Counted from the first letter of the stretch, positions 43,947-55,319 are shown. The stretch: DNA of 64,000 bases from Tritrichomonas musculus (GCA_039105265.1 JAPFFF010000004.1:4216001-4280000), one strand, 5' to 3'. Made by a program: numbers and translations. The notes: generated from the sequence alone by a model not told the origin.

Positions 43947-45823
43947 TATGTATGGGTACTGGATTCTCTTCCGTCATTTATTTATATATTCATATATTAT
44001 ATTAATTAAGAGTTAATTAGATTATTTTATAAATACCAGAATATTTTAATGGGCAATAAGTGATATATCAACGATTTTATTTTTAAATGTGAAATGATCG
44101 TTTTTTATTTTTTGAATAAGATCATTGAAATATTTGAATATAAAAAATTTAATTATGAAATATTTTTATCTTTTAGAACTATTTATATTTTTAAATTATT
44201 TAATATAAATAAAAATATATAAATATATTATATTAGAAAAATTATAAATGTTAAGAATTATGTTTATTTTTTGGAGCTAAAAAAACAATTCAATATCTTT
44301 TGGTCAAGTGTAACAATTTTTTCGTTGAGCGCAAATAAAAGAATTCGTTTGTTGGTTCTAAAAATATGGAATTTTTCAATATTTGACCAGAATTTCATAA
44401 TTTTTGGATTAAAAAAAAATATAATTTTTTCAATCTTTGAAAAAAATAGTAGATTTCTAGGATAATTATTTGAAAAAGAAATAATTATATTTAAGACATC
44501 TTTTAAATCTTGCGAATTTTCATCAATTTTGTAATCATTAAAAATGCGAATTAAATTTTCTAATTTTCTTCAAGATCATCTGAATTTTTCAAGAATTCCA
44601 TTAAAGAAGATTCGACAAGTTCTCGAGAATGCATATATATTATGATATCTGAGTTTTCTTTCAAGAATTCACTCATTTTTATTTTATAAAGTAATAAAAA
44701 GTGACAAAATAGCTTGTATGCATTTTTTTAAAAAAACTGCTGATTAAAAGTTCATTCCCAATATAAATATAAATATAATTAGCCTTTACTTTTTTCACAT
44801 CACAAAATCCTTAACGTAACTTCTTAACGTTTATATTCTTTAATCCCTATTTTTGTTGTTGTATTTGCATGTTTTTGGTAAAAATATCAAGTTTTCAAAT
44901 TAAATGTTATCAAAAAAATCAATGAACAGATAAAATTAAAATTTTGAGGCGCTTAAGTTTATATTTTATATAATCGCTTTTTAGTATTGGTTTTATATGT
45001 TAAAAAGAAATTAAAAGTTTATAAAACAATATTATAATAGTAAATAATCTAGAAATCTTGAGTAATGTGAATTGGTTTGCTCACAGAGTGATTATATGCT
45101 TTTTATAAAATGGTCAATCATTTCACCTTTACAAAAAATGATTTTTAAAAATTGCATTTTACTTTTACAAAAATGATTTTATAAAATAATTTAATTGCTA
45201 TTTTATTTATTCACAAAAAATTATTTAGTATATTATCTTTTTTCAGAGATATAATTATTCTATGCATTCAATATTTTCAATAAAAAATACATTGTACAAA
45301 CCTTGTATTTTTTCTATCGTTCTTTGTAGAACAAGGTTGGTACAAAAAGTGAAGTCTAAATATAATGTAATTTATCACTATTATATATTTATTTATTTAA
45401 TATAAATTCGGAGCTCTATAACAAGATATTAAAGATTCTTATTTATCGTTTTTTCATTTTCAAATATTTTGAATTGCTAAAAATTAATGATAAAAAAAAA
45501 AAGAAACTTCTCAGAACTTTTTTTAAAAAACTGCTGATTAAAAGTTCATTCCCAATATAAATATAAGTAAAATATAATATACCGCTATTATATATTTATT
45601 TATTTAATATAAATTCGGAGCTCTATAACAAGATATTAAATGATTTTAAATTTCTTTCAATATTTATATAACTATTGAAAAATTATAAATCTTAATTTGG
45701 TCAACTTTTATTAATTAAATGCTTTTTTATATTATTATATATATATAAATAAAATAAAAAAAATTATTTCATAAATAAAAATTTTAAATAATTTAACGAA
45801 TTTTGATCGTCTACCCACACATA
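43947..45823. mobile_element. 1.87-kb TA-flanked element inside polB
   Basis: The element 43949-45821 starts TGTATGGGTA and ends TACCCACACA (one mismatch as inverted repeat), with TA on both sides (43947-43948 and 45822-45823). Length plus one TA is 1875, divisible by three, and the polymerase frame continues on the far side. This fits Tc1/mariner-type insertion. No transposase inside. The interior carries two pairs of direct repeats (about 44733/45526 and 45390/45595) and a small hairpin TTGTACAAACCTTGT...ACAAGGTTGGTACAA (about 45291-45354). The frame 44271-44465 is not convincing. Confidence 0.82.
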
Positions 45824-48096
45824 TTTATTACATCAAAAATCTTCATAAAGATCTTGATGATGACAAATATGATAAAGAATATTATCACAACCGCTGGATA
45901 AATGCAAGAACTTATATTTCATCATCAAATTTAGTCCGTGAATTAATGAAGCAAGGATATTTTAATCCAATCACTTATGGACAATATCGAATATTAAAAA
46001 CTGTTTTCTATCATGAATTTGATAAAGATTTAACAAATATTAATTTAGAGTATGAACCTGAATATTGCACAAAATTAATAGCTCCAAAAATTGTTAAAGA
46101 AAGCGAAAACAAAACAGACCCTACTTATTGGTATGCTGACTTTGAAGCTGACGTTTCTGGTAATATTCATAAACCATTTATGTGTGTTCTTCAATCACAA
46201 AATGGAAAAATTAATGAATGCTTTAAAGGTAAAACATGTAATAAACAATTTCTTGATTTCTTACCTGATCATGCAGTCGTTTATTTCCACAATTTAGCAT
46301 ATGATTTTAGGATGTTTGCATCATTAGTTAATATCAAAAATACTATAATTAAAGGAGCAAAATTAATGAAAGCAAATGTTGAATATAACGATAAAAAGAT
46401 TTTCTTTAAAGATTCATTGCCAATGTTGAATTGTAAACTTTCACAATTACCTTCTATGTTTAATTTGGGCATTAATGTTCAAAAAGAAATTTTCACATAC
46501 AAATATTACACTCTTGAAAGATTAAATACCAACAAAGGAGTAATTAATGATGCAGGCTTAAATGAAGATCAAAAATGGACAACAGATGATTATGAATTAT
46601 TTAAATCAAACATTGATAAAATCCCTAAATGTAGAATTGATGAAAACCATTTCGACATGTGGTCATATGCAGAATTTTATTGTAAACAAGATGTAAACAT
46701 TCTTAGACTTGGATTTAATGAATTCAGAAATGGATTTATTAAAGATTTCAGTATTGACCCTTTTAATTTCATTTCCATTTCTTCACTCGCTAATGAAGTA
46801 TTTAATCAACGTGTTTATTATCCTAATGGTAACCTTTATAAATTAGGTGGTCATGTTCGTAAGTTTTGCTCAAAAGCTGTTTATGGAGGACGTTGCATGA
46901 CTGCATACAATAAAAAATGGCATATATTTAAGCTACTTTGCGATTTCGACGCTGTTTCATTATATCCTTCAGCAATGGCACGTTTATATACCGTTGAAGG
47001 TAGACCTGAAGTTATCAAACCTGAACAATTAAACCTTGAATTTCTATCTCAACAAGGTGCTTACATTGTCGAAATCAAAATTACTAAAGTTAATAAACAT
47101 TATCCTTTCCCACTCATTGTTCGTAAAGTAAATGGTCTCAATCTTAATGACGATAACTTAAAAGAAGGTGAAACATTAAATATAATTGTCGATAATATAT
47201 CATTAGAAGACCTAATCGAATTTCAAAAAATAGAGTTTGAATTCATCCGTGGTTATTATTGGGCAGGCAAACGTGATTATACAATCCAAAAAGAAATTAA
47301 GAAAATATTTAATAAAAGACTTGAATATAAGAAGCAACATAACCCATTACAACAATTATATAAATTAATTATGAATTCATGCTATGGTAAAACTATTGAG
47401 AAACCAGTTGATAAAGATATTAAATATATGAATGAAGACGATTTTGAGAAATATTGGATCAAAAATTATAATAAAATTATTGAGGACACATTAATTGAGG
47501 GTAGAATGACACCATTAAACAAATTGAAAATCATTTTAACTTTTCACTTCTTGGTATTCAAGTTCTTTCTATGTCAAAACGAATTATGAATGAAGTAATG
47601 TGTTTAGCTTATGATTTGGGATGCCACATTTATTACCAAGATACTGATTCAATGCACATTGAAGTTGATGATTTACCACGACTTGTTAATGGTTTTAAAG
47701 AAAAATATAATCGTGAATTAATCGGTTCTAATTTGGGTCAATTTCACAGTGACTTTCCAACTATTAACGGTCATGATGAAATGCCAAAATCTATTGAGTC
47801 ATATTTTCTAATGAAGAAAATGTATATAGATAAATTACAAGATTCAACGGGAGAAATTGATTATATGATCCGAGGAAAAGGTTTAACACAAAACTCAATT
47901 AAATATGCTTACAAAGAATTCAACAATGACCCAATGAAGTTATATGAATCCTTATTTAATGGAAACACACAAACGTTTGATTTAACGAAAGGACAACCAT
48001 GTTTCTCAATGAACAAAAATATGACAGTATCAACTTTAAAGAAATTTGAACGTAAAATAAAAACAACTTATGAAGAAGGAAACATTGAAAATTATT

Positions 48097-49720
48097 TTAA
48101 ATAGGGTCCAATAAATAACGAGGAAGCAGCTGTATTTTTCCGTCTTTACCGTTAACTCTTCCTTCAACTTCATATAATCCATTCTTTTTACCAATAACTT
48201 TAAACTCTCCTGGTCTTATTACTGACCTTCTTTTCATTTTGTTATCAGTCATATTATAAACATTAACATTTACACCATCATTAATATTAAATTCAACGTT
48301 ATTTTTAATTTCCCAATTAGCTTGTAATATTCTCCTCACAATGTAATTTTCAAGTTCTGGGTCATCATTTACCATCTTTGGTGTTACACTAAAACCTGCC
48401 AATAAACTCAATCCTCTATGTGGTGCATTATTGTATTGATTTACGATTTCATCCATTACTTCAGGAGCTATTACGCCAATATTCATATTATACGCCATAT
48501 CTCTAATGGTTCTAATTACTCTATCAACAATTCCTAAACTTGAATGTAAAGGTTCTGTTTTCTTTGCATTCTCCTGTTCATATTTCATAAAATCAGGATA
48601 AGCGCTTTTAGGTTGTCTTTCAACAGGTGAAAAGCTTATATTATGAGTTTCATAAAACATTTTTGACTTATCAGATTTAAATGCACCTTCACCATCACCG
48701 ATTAAATGTTCCACCTTCATTCCTTTATCAACTAATTTTTGTAATGCTCGTAAATATGATATTGTCGCTTTTAATTCATCTTTACCAAATTCTGTTTTTG
48801 AAAGCATCACATTCAAAATTTGTGCATATAAATATTTAGTGTTTACATTAATTGTAATTAAATATTTTAACGGTTGTTTTTTCTTAATATATATTTCCAT
48901 TAAATCAATTATCCATGTGTTTCTTTCTGCAACTCTATGTAATTGAAAACGTTTTATATTTTCTTTTAACGGAAATGATGAAGGTATTTTTCCTTTTTCT
49001 TCTTTCAGTTCTGGATTTTAAAGCTCTAATTTTATCTTTACCTTTAAATCCAAACAATCCCGTTAATTCTACATTTGGTATTTCTATCGTTGCCCCTGGT
49101 TGTTGAAAATATTTATCCTGATATTCTTTATACCATGATTCTAAAGATTTTTTACCTCTCTTCTTCCATCCTGCTGTCAACTTTTCAAAATCCTCAAATG
49201 TTAAAAGTTCATTATCTCCATTATGTAAAATTACGTATTCATCCAACCTTTCCTTAAATGATTTCTCCTTAGGTTTTTTGGGTTTTTCTTCCTTTGGGTG
49301 TGCTTCATCCCATGCTTTCTTATATTCTTCATATATTCTCCGTTTATCTTCTTCAAGTAATGGTCGAAATGATTATAAATCATATGCCGCTTTTTTACCT
49401 GTTTCATTTTGGTTTTTATATACTTTACTCAATAAATCCTCTCTTGCTATTCTCACTACTACATCATAATCTGCCAATTTTTCACGTTCCATTTCTACTT
49501 CACGTCTACGTTCCTTTACTATATCACGAATGGTTAAGTAATGAATTATATAGAAATTGTTTATATGTTGAGCTGGAATTTTCACCTTCAAATATTTTTC
49601 ACAATAATGATTTATATAATATTTCACTTGTTCCTCAAATCTATTCGGTTCATACTTTTCTATCTTACTTGTCACATATGAAAGTATTCCATCTGTGTTA
49701 TTAAATAATGTTTCAGTCAT
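48097..49720 (-). pseudogene. Maverick retrovirus-like integrase with two frameshifts
   Basis: Reads leftwards from 49720. Frame 1 (49373-49720) is a helical N-terminal part, frame 2 (48935-49246 plus the stretch up to about 49370) the next part, frame 3 (48097-48900 and the stretch up to about 48950) the catalytic core. The shifts lie near 49372 and near 48960-49010. In the core, WIIDLM precedes the Met at 48900 (first Asp), then GDGEGAF (second Asp), then SLGIVDRVIRTIRD, where retroviral integrases have Glu and this has Asp. NQYNNAPHRGL is a typical late block, and an SH3-like C-terminus follows. It would insert the element with short target duplications. It is convergent with polB, overlapping by 8 bp. 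Confidence 0.82.
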
Positions 49721-49825
49721 GTTTTAAAATAAATTAAATTAAAGATATTTGATGATTTCATGAATGTAAAAATAATTATTTAGTTTATTTTTCATAAATT
49801 AAATTTTTTATCACATAATAAAAAT

Positions 49826-50056
49826 ATGTCTCAAGCCTTACCACCCCTTAAACAACGTCATGAAAGAAAAACATTTGCAACTCCAACACTGAAACTCATA
49901 AATTCACGTCTTCAATATTATAGAAAAGTATTAAGTCAACCTGAACCAACAACAGAGAAAGGAAAACTTAGTCGTGCAAGAATTCAAAATAAATATGATC
50001 AGTGTATGAAAGTAAGACAATTATTAAACAGAGCTGTTAAGAACCTTTATCTTTAA
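49826..50056 (+). CDS. Small basic protein, unknown
   Basis: 76 residues, strongly basic, with RLQYYRKVL and ARIQNKYDQCMKVRQLLNRA helices. A TTTTTTATCACATAATAAAA-like block precedes the start, similar to the blocks at 39116 and 41159. Its stop overlaps the end of the convergent small gene by about 20 bp. A core or DNA-packing protein is possible but not shown. Confidence 0.5.
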   Translation: MSQALPPLKQRHERKTFATPTLKLINSRLQYYRKVLSQPEPTTEKGKLSRARIQNKYDQCMKVRQLLNRAVKNLYL

Positions 50057-50264
50057 CATAGAACCCATCACTACCGAAATACTCCAACGCTGGATTATTT
50101 GAATTATCAAATTTAGGTAATATTTTTGCAACATTACCAACAACAGGTAACTTTTCCATTATTGATTTTGTTTTATTCCATCCAAATTTGAAGCCATCAG
50201 CGAAATCTTTAGCTGCTTCTTTAACTTTACCCGCTAATTTTTTAAACCAACTACCAAAAGCCAT
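50037..50264 (-). CDS. Small amphipathic, pVI-like protein
   Basis: 75 residues: an N-terminal amphipathic, Lys- and Trp-bearing helix (GSWFKKLAGKVKEAAKDFADGF), a second helix, then a short PVVGNVAKILP stretch and a polar end. The size and the amphipathic start resemble membrane-disrupting internal capsid proteins of adenovirus/Polinton-type viruses (protein VI). There is no detailed sequence evidence, so this is inference from pattern and context. Confidence 0.45.
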   Translation of the reverse strand: MAFGSWFKKLAGKVKEAAKDFADGFKFGWNKTKSIMEKLPVVGNVAKILPKFDNSNNPALEYFGSDGFYVKDKGS

Positions 50265-50316
50265 TTTTAATATTAAATTAAAAATTATGATTTAATATTT
50301 TTATTTAAAACTAAAT

Positions 50317-50949
50317 ATGACATTAAAGCAAGCAAGAATATTAAGTAGTGAAACCGATAATACTATTAAGCAAGAACAAAACACAAATGTTAACATTAAA
50401 CCATCAACTAAACCACGACCTCAAACCGTTCCACTTTATCCAAATGTTCCACCAATGAATAACGTAAATTTTACTCAAGCGAACCAACCTATGGATACGT
50501 CAACGGTTGGTCAAACTTTATATATTCCGACGACGGAGGATGTGAACTATCAATCTCAACCTCCAACAAACAGCGATTTCCCATTAACTCGAGACAGAGG
50601 TATTGCAGATTTAGGAAATGAAATTGAGGATTTAGAAAAGAAAAACCAATTTCTACAAATGTTAGTTGAAATGTATGAATCAAACCCGTTAAAAATAAAT
50701 GCTTACGTTGTTTGTGAAAGTAAGTTATTAATGAACATGATAAAGTTATTAACTGATTGTGAGAAAGTTGATTTAGTACTTAATGAAGATATTGGATGTA
50801 GTGGATGTACGGCTAAAACAAACAAAATCATTTATGTTTCAAAAATATTGATTACTAAAGATGGTAAAACTAGTGAGTTAAAATATGATTACAACAACAT
50901 TTACAGTGAATTTGTTAAATATGGAATTAGTTTGAAAATGACGTATTAA
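50317..50949 (+). CDS. Unknown 210-residue protein with central coiled coil
   Basis: Residues 1-90 are Pro/Thr/Gln/Asn-rich and probably disordered. A leucine-rich coiled coil follows (about 95-120, DLGNEIEDLEKKNQFLQMLVEMY). Residues 130-210 form a compact alpha/beta part with CSGC near residue 167. Not recognised. It lies in the cluster of small Maverick genes and its stop is 2 bp from the end of the convergent 278-residue gene, so it is probably an element structural or regulatory protein. Confidence 0.5.
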   Translation: MTLKQARILSSETDNTIKQEQNTNVNIKPSTKPRPQTVPLYPNVPPMNNVNFTQANQPMDTSTVGQTLYIPTTEDVNYQSQPPTNSDFPLTRDRGIADLGNEIEDLEKKNQFLQMLVEMYESNPLKINAYVVCESKLLMNMIKLLTDCEKVDLVLNEDIGCSGCTAKTNKIIYVSKILITKDGKTSELKYDYNNIYSEFVKYGISLKMTY

Positions 50950-50950
50950 T

Positions 50951-51787
50951 TTATGTTTTAAATACAGCTAGCATTGTATCATTTATTTTTGCTGTAATCA
51001 CGCCCACCGTTGTTCTGTGTATTTTTGATGTAATTGCTGTTTGACCAGTTAATGTTTTCAATTCTCCTTCATCAATAAAAACTTCATCCCCAATTCCATA
51101 ACATGATGTATCTGTAACTTTAACTAAATAATCTCCATGTGTCGCAAATGTTACACATATATTAACTTCATCAATCTTAACACAAATTCCAACATACTCA
51201 TTCCATTTTCCATTAGTCTTTACTGAACAAATACAATCCGTTGTGTCATTTTCAGTTGATGGTTCAAAATGACTTTGTCCGCGACTTGAAGAGTCTTTAT
51301 TTTCTTCATATTTGTAAACCTTACCTGTCATATATACTGGTGCACCAATTACAAAATCATTTATTGAATTCATTGATTCCTCAATTGGACAGTAATGAGT
51401 AATAGTTGTGTTGGAATTGATTTTAGCATAATCATTGCCGTTCATATCATATGCATTCATAATATAAACTTTTGATTGAGTAATTTTCAATGCTGTTATT
51501 TCATTGTATTTGATGGTCGCTTCATCACTTTTTACATTAATATCAAAATCTAACCATCTTTCCTTCGAACTATCAAGTTGATTGCCAATGCTCAATATAC
51601 TTGCATTTCGAGAATGATTTGGTTTCATGACCATGAGAGGTGAATCACTACATGTTTGATTTGCTCCACCCAATGTCAGAATGTTGTTTGGGTCTTTGAA
51701 GTAGTATAGTATAGGCTCCGCTACCGCCAAGCCTATACTTGGGGGCTCCGCAGAGGCTCCGCACCCCACTACTCCAGGGGTTCGCAC
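50951..51787 (-). CDS. Capsid- or fibre-like protein, 5' end replaced by GC-rich DNA
   Basis: 278 residues. From about residue 28 (YYFKDPN) onward it looks like a beta-rich structural protein with alternating strands; the first 27 residues are translated from the GC-rich hairpin block and differ sharply in composition. So the original 5' end is probably lost and the annotated start is artificial. Beta-rich C-terminal part with CSVK, CYGIGDEV and repeated V/I strands. It could be a fibre or penton-like protein of the first Maverick; family not recognised. Confidence 0.45.
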   Translation of the reverse strand: MRTPGVVGCGASAEPPSIGLAVAEPILYYFKDPNNILTLGGANQTCSDSPLMVMKPNHSRNASILSIGNQLDSSKERWLDFDINVKSDEATIKYNEITALKITQSKVYIMNAYDMNGNDYAKINSNTTITHYCPIEESMNSINDFVIGAPVYMTGKVYKYEENKDSSSRGQSHFEPSTENDTTDCICSVKTNGKWNEYVGICVKIDEVNICVTFATHGDYLVKVTDTSCYGIGDEVFIDEGELKTLTGQTAITSKIHRTTVGVITAKINDTMLAVFKT

Positions 51788-52135
51788 CCCTGGACCCCCT
51801 CAAAAGGCCCCCACATTCAAAAAGTTCGCAGCAAAAAAAATCCAAACTCATACTTTTATCGTCTCGTTATCAAAATTATTTTAGCCCAAAAAAATCGACC
51901 TAAATGAATTTGTGGGATAAATCCCACCGGGGGCATATCCCCCGGATGGTCTGGGCTAAAGCCCAGCATGCATCCCCCCTCTTTTGCTTACGCAAAATCT
52001 TTTTCTTTTTTGTTCTCTCCCCCCCTCTCGTCCCCTCCGCTGGGGGGGCTCAGATTACCTTCGGGCTATATATCTAAACACCTAGGGAGGCTCACTCCTA
52101 ATGTCGTTCGCTAATATAGAATCTTTTTTATTATA
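51705..52135. repeat. GC-rich block with a series of perfect hairpins
   Basis: In AT-rich DNA this 430-bp block has C- and G-runs and at least six perfect inverted repeats: TATAGGC/GCCTATA (51710-51737), CCAGGGGTTCGCACCCCTGG (51774-51793), TGGGATAAATCCCA (51913-51926), CCGGGGGCATATCCCCCGG (51927-51945), CTGGGCTAAAGCCCAG (51951-51966) and TTTTGCTTACGCAAAA (51982-51997). Three are directly adjacent. It separates two elements of different composition. It may be a regulatory or terminal region, or a family of mobile hairpins. No gene. Confidence 0.85.
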
Positions 52136-52306
52136 TGTAGTAGTATATATAAATGGCGTGATTTCTTAACGTTCCGTCAAGAAATCCCAACCATTTTTTG
52201 TTAAGATATCCCTTCGAATCAAGAAGTTGTTTTATAATGATTGAAATGTACCCGACGCTCAATCCAGCTGAAGAACAAACACCAATCCCTATAGAATATG
52301 CTTACT

Positions 52307-55291
52307 TTATAGTAATGAATGTATTTCATTCTTGGTGTTATCTTCAGCTAAGATACCATTTGATGTAAAGAATGTTGTATTTATCAATATAAAATTAGCT
52401 GTTGCATTGACAATAAAATTGCTACTATTTAATGGATATTCAAGATTGTTTAACCATATCTTATATGGTTCGCATTGATATTCATACTTAGGAGTATTAT
52501 TAACATTGAATGATATATTGATTTTGATTTCTTTATCACTGGCAACATTATTTTTGTTTTCATGATATGTCAAATAGAGCATAGCTTCATATACATCAAG
52601 TTGTTGGTCAAATTGATAACGAATGCTAGTACTATTTGGTATGCTGAATGTATAGTTAATTCGTGTTAATTTATTCTCTAACGCAGCTAATCTTGTCTCT
52701 AAGTTTTCTATCCTTGTCTTCAATTCTTCATTTTCACTTTTCAATGCTATTTTATCTTGATTCAATATTTTTTCCGCTAATATTAATTTGGTATCAAAAT
52801 AGTCTGCCCCGTTATCGATATAAAAGCACAGACCATTACTATCACTTTTATAATAAGTTAAGTAATAAGTTGTTCCGTCAATTTCAAAATCGACATTAAC
52901 ATCTCCATCTTCAGTGATAACACCATTATAATCAAACAAATAATCAAACTCTTTTACAAAGCCATCGTTATTTGATATTGTCCCAACAAGATGAGTTCCC
53001 CTAGTCAATTTTATTTTGACTTCCCACGTTCCTGAGCTATCTTGTACATTTTCAAAAGGCACATCGACAGCATCTTTATATATCAAATCATTTTTTTCTC
53101 GATATTTTGATAAATCTACAGGTTCAGGAATCTCACTCTTTACTTTCTCCAACGCCTCATTTACTTCATCAACAGTAGGGAAATTATCAAATTCAGCTTC
53201 TATTTCATTTACTTTTTCGGCAAGTAATTTAAATGCAGGCTTCAAAGAATCTCTAAATATATTACCAATATCCATTGCCCCACTTAAAGTTAAGGCTCCA
53301 CTGTCAGGATTATCATTTTCATCTTCAAATTTTAAATCATCTAATGGTTTATATTCTTCTTCACACCACATAATTATTGGAGTAATATCTTTTGTAATAG
53401 ACCTAGCGATGGTCCCAGACATAAAATTAATAGATGACCGCAACAAATCACTCATCCCTTTCGTTGATTTGTTAGAGAAGATTCTCTTCAAAAATCCACC
53501 TCCATTTATGGTTGGAAAGCTGATTCCCTCGGGAAAAAGCTGCATGCCTATAGAGCCCATAGAACCTGCCGTTCCAGCTACTCCAAAAGCTAAAGCTGTC
53601 CATGACACAATTCTTAACTTATCAACATCTTCTTCTAGATGCTGAGTTATTGTTTCTGCTCTTGATACTCTTCCTTTGAGGCTTTCCATTGTCGTGCTCA
53701 TTTCCTGGACGTCATAACTTATCACATCAACATTATTGCTTACCATATTTAAATCACTTCTCATTGTAGTAATATTGTCGGCAGTAATAATTTTGGACGA
53801 GGTAATGTTATAGTCTGTATATAATGTTGTTGCAGCATTAGGATTGGGATATATCTCATAAAATTGTTGTTTGATAATATATTCGAAGGGGTTTGTTGTA
53901 GGGTCCCAATTGACCTCATCTATCGGGTCAACATATTCTTTGAATAAATAGATTCTAATATTTCGTGAGTCATTAGGGGTAGATGAAGCATAACAATATT
54001 CTACTTTTTCACACGAATCTAATATACCAGTGATGAAATACCATTTCTTATCACTCTTGGGGTCAAATATTTTTCCAGTAGGCCTCATAGAAAATCTGTT
54101 TGCCTTGATGGTGCCGTCCAAAGTGATATCAAGTAAAAATTCTTCCACTTTAGAAATATCTAATTCGCTCCCTGTACCGTTTGCTTTATAGCATCTTATA
54201 GCTTCAATATCATATCCATCAACATTTATTCCTCCATTACTTGTTTGATAGCCCAATCCATATTTTGAAAAGCTTTCTATCTCACCCGTCTTTAGTTTCA
54301 ATTTACAGTCCAATTTACATTTCCCTCCATGTATCATATAATGTAGGAGATTATCAATAGAATAGTTATCAGGCTTTTTAATCAACATTTTATTTCTTTC
54401 ACTTCTCTTGATTCTAATATATGTTCCATCCTCTCCATGTTCATTCTCTTTATTTAATGCATTTTTTATATTTCCGTTTATGTTTCCTTGTATATTATCT
54501 CCTACCCACTTAGTTCCATCCCAGCTTAAAATCCATTTATTACCAAAACAATATTCACTAAACTTAAATTCCAAGCCGCTAGGTATATTGTAATTATCGT
54601 CTATATTCCATTGCAGTAGCCAATACATTTTATCATCTATTTGGACTTCACTAGTTAGTGTGGGTTTATAGAGATACAATACATCACTTTTATGAAGCTT
54701 CAAAGCATTATCAGCCTTGATAATTGAACATTTTATTGCTTTTTCTGTTTGGAGGCTATCTGTAAGATATTCATTCATTATACTCAACTCACCATTTAAC
54801 CAAAGGGAATAGGGATTAAAATCGAGGCTAGAATCGAAAGCTATGTTGATGTATTCAAATATAGTGCTGTTATTTATAGAACAGCCATTACTGCTTTTGG
54901 TTATGAGAGGGCAATAAACCTTTCCATCCTTGGCATAAATAAAGAATTCCTTCACTAAATTTCCATTCGTATCGTATATAATATTTTTTCTCAAAACAAC
55001 TTTGAAAAGATTTGTTTGGGCTGTTATTTCCTTCACTTTATTCATGAAATCCTCAGGTATATTAACAAATTTAAGAATATGATATTGGGTTGTTGATGAC
55101 TCAAATGACTCGTATTGTATATTATTATTTTTGATATTAAATTCTGGTATGCCATCTACTTCATTGAATAAATGGCCTGTCTGAACATATCCATCTAAAT
55201 CACTTAGGGTTAATAACTGGCTTGCTTTACGAGTGCTGTCTCCTACCTTGAATTGTATATCTCCGATGAATTTTGTTGTTGTTGCTGCCAT
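52307..55291 (-). CDS. Giant fibre-like protein 2 (paralogue)
   Basis: The frame opens at 55357, but the Met at residue 23 (MAATTTKF, 55291) is the likelier start because it avoids overlap with the upstream gene; it gives 994 residues. It begins with a beta-rich part (FIGDIQFKVGDSTRKASQLL), has the segment NPFEYIIKQQFYEIYPNPN at about residue 495 of the long form, a coiled coil, a Gly/hydrophobic stretch (ALAFGVAGTAGSMGSIG) that may be a membrane or core segment, further helices and a late coiled coil (ENEELKTRIENLETRLAALENKL) before a beta-rich end. It is a paralogue of the next gene. The pattern of beta domains and trimeric coiled coils suggests a virion fibre or spike. Confidence 0.7.
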   Translation of the reverse strand: MAATTTKFIGDIQFKVGDSTRKASQLLTLSDLDGYVQTGHLFNEVDGIPEFNIKNNNIQYESFESSTTQYHILKFVNIPEDFMNKVKEITAQTNLFKVVLRKNIIYDTNGNLVKEFFIYAKDGKVYCPLITKSSNGCSINNSTIFEYINIAFDSSLDFNPYSLWLNGELSIMNEYLTDSLQTEKAIKCSIIKADNALKLHKSDVLYLYKPTLTSEVQIDDKMYWLLQWNIDDNYNIPSGLEFKFSEYCFGNKWILSWDGTKWVGDNIQGNINGNIKNALNKENEHGEDGTYIRIKRSERNKMLIKKPDNYSIDNLLHYMIHGGKCKLDCKLKLKTGEIESFSKYGLGYQTSNGGINVDGYDIEAIRCYKANGTGSELDISKVEEFLLDITLDGTIKANRFSMRPTGKIFDPKSDKKWYFITGILDSCEKVEYCYASSTPNDSRNIRIYLFKEYVDPIDEVNWDPTTNPFEYIIKQQFYEIYPNPNAATTLYTDYNITSSKIITADNITTMRSDLNMVSNNVDVISYDVQEMSTTMESLKGRVSRAETITQHLEEDVDKLRIVSWTALAFGVAGTAGSMGSIGMQLFPEGISFPTINGGGFLKRIFSNKSTKGMSDLLRSSINFMSGTIARSITKDITPIIMWCEEEYKPLDDLKFEDENDNPDSGALTLSGAMDIGNIFRDSLKPAFKLLAEKVNEIEAEFDNFPTVDEVNEALEKVKSEIPEPVDLSKYREKNDLIYKDAVDVPFENVQDSSGTWEVKIKLTRGTHLVGTISNNDGFVKEFDYLFDYNGVITEDGDVNVDFEIDGTTYYLTYYKSDSNGLCFYIDNGADYFDTKLILAEKILNQDKIALKSENEELKTRIENLETRLAALENKLTRINYTFSIPNSTSIRYQFDQQLDVYEAMLYLTYHENKNNVASDKEIKINISFNVNNTPKYEYQCEPYKIWLNNLEYPLNSSNFIVNATANFILINTTFFTSNGILAEDNTKNEIHSLL

Positions 55292-55319
55292 TTCAAACCC
55301 AAAAAAATATTTCCCTATT

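Larger units (their letters stand above)
41159..48104 (+). pseudogene. polB: Maverick protein-primed DNA polymerase B, split by two insertions and a frameshift
   Basis: Coding pieces: 41159-41415, 42804-43948, 45824 to about 47530, then a shifted frame to 48104; together about 1.2 kb of codons. The first two gaps are clean insertions whose length plus one target copy is divisible by three (second) or moves the frame exactly to the one used downstream (first). The N-terminal region has the CCFVYALKQTG block seen in the second polymerase here. The exonuclease has ADFEAD and FHNLAYDFRMF. The polymerase has FDAVSLYPSAM (motif A), NSCYGKTIEK (motif B) and, after the frameshift near 47530, YYQDTDSMH (motif C). 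Such enzymes copy linear element DNA from a protein primer. It ends 8 bp inside the convergent integrase gene. The frameshift could be a sequencing error; the insertions are real breaks. Confidence 0.88.

Noticed and set aside
44271-44465. 64-residue frame inside the TA-flanked element
   Set aside because: Low-complexity Phe/Ile/Lys composition and no transposase motif.
52238-52366. Short frame of about 43 codons before the fibre genes
   Set aside because: Short, overlaps the end of the fibre gene on the other strand and has no supporting features.
53016-53645. Plus-strand frame of 209 codons
   Set aside because: Antisense shadow of the giant fibre-like gene, without its own domain.
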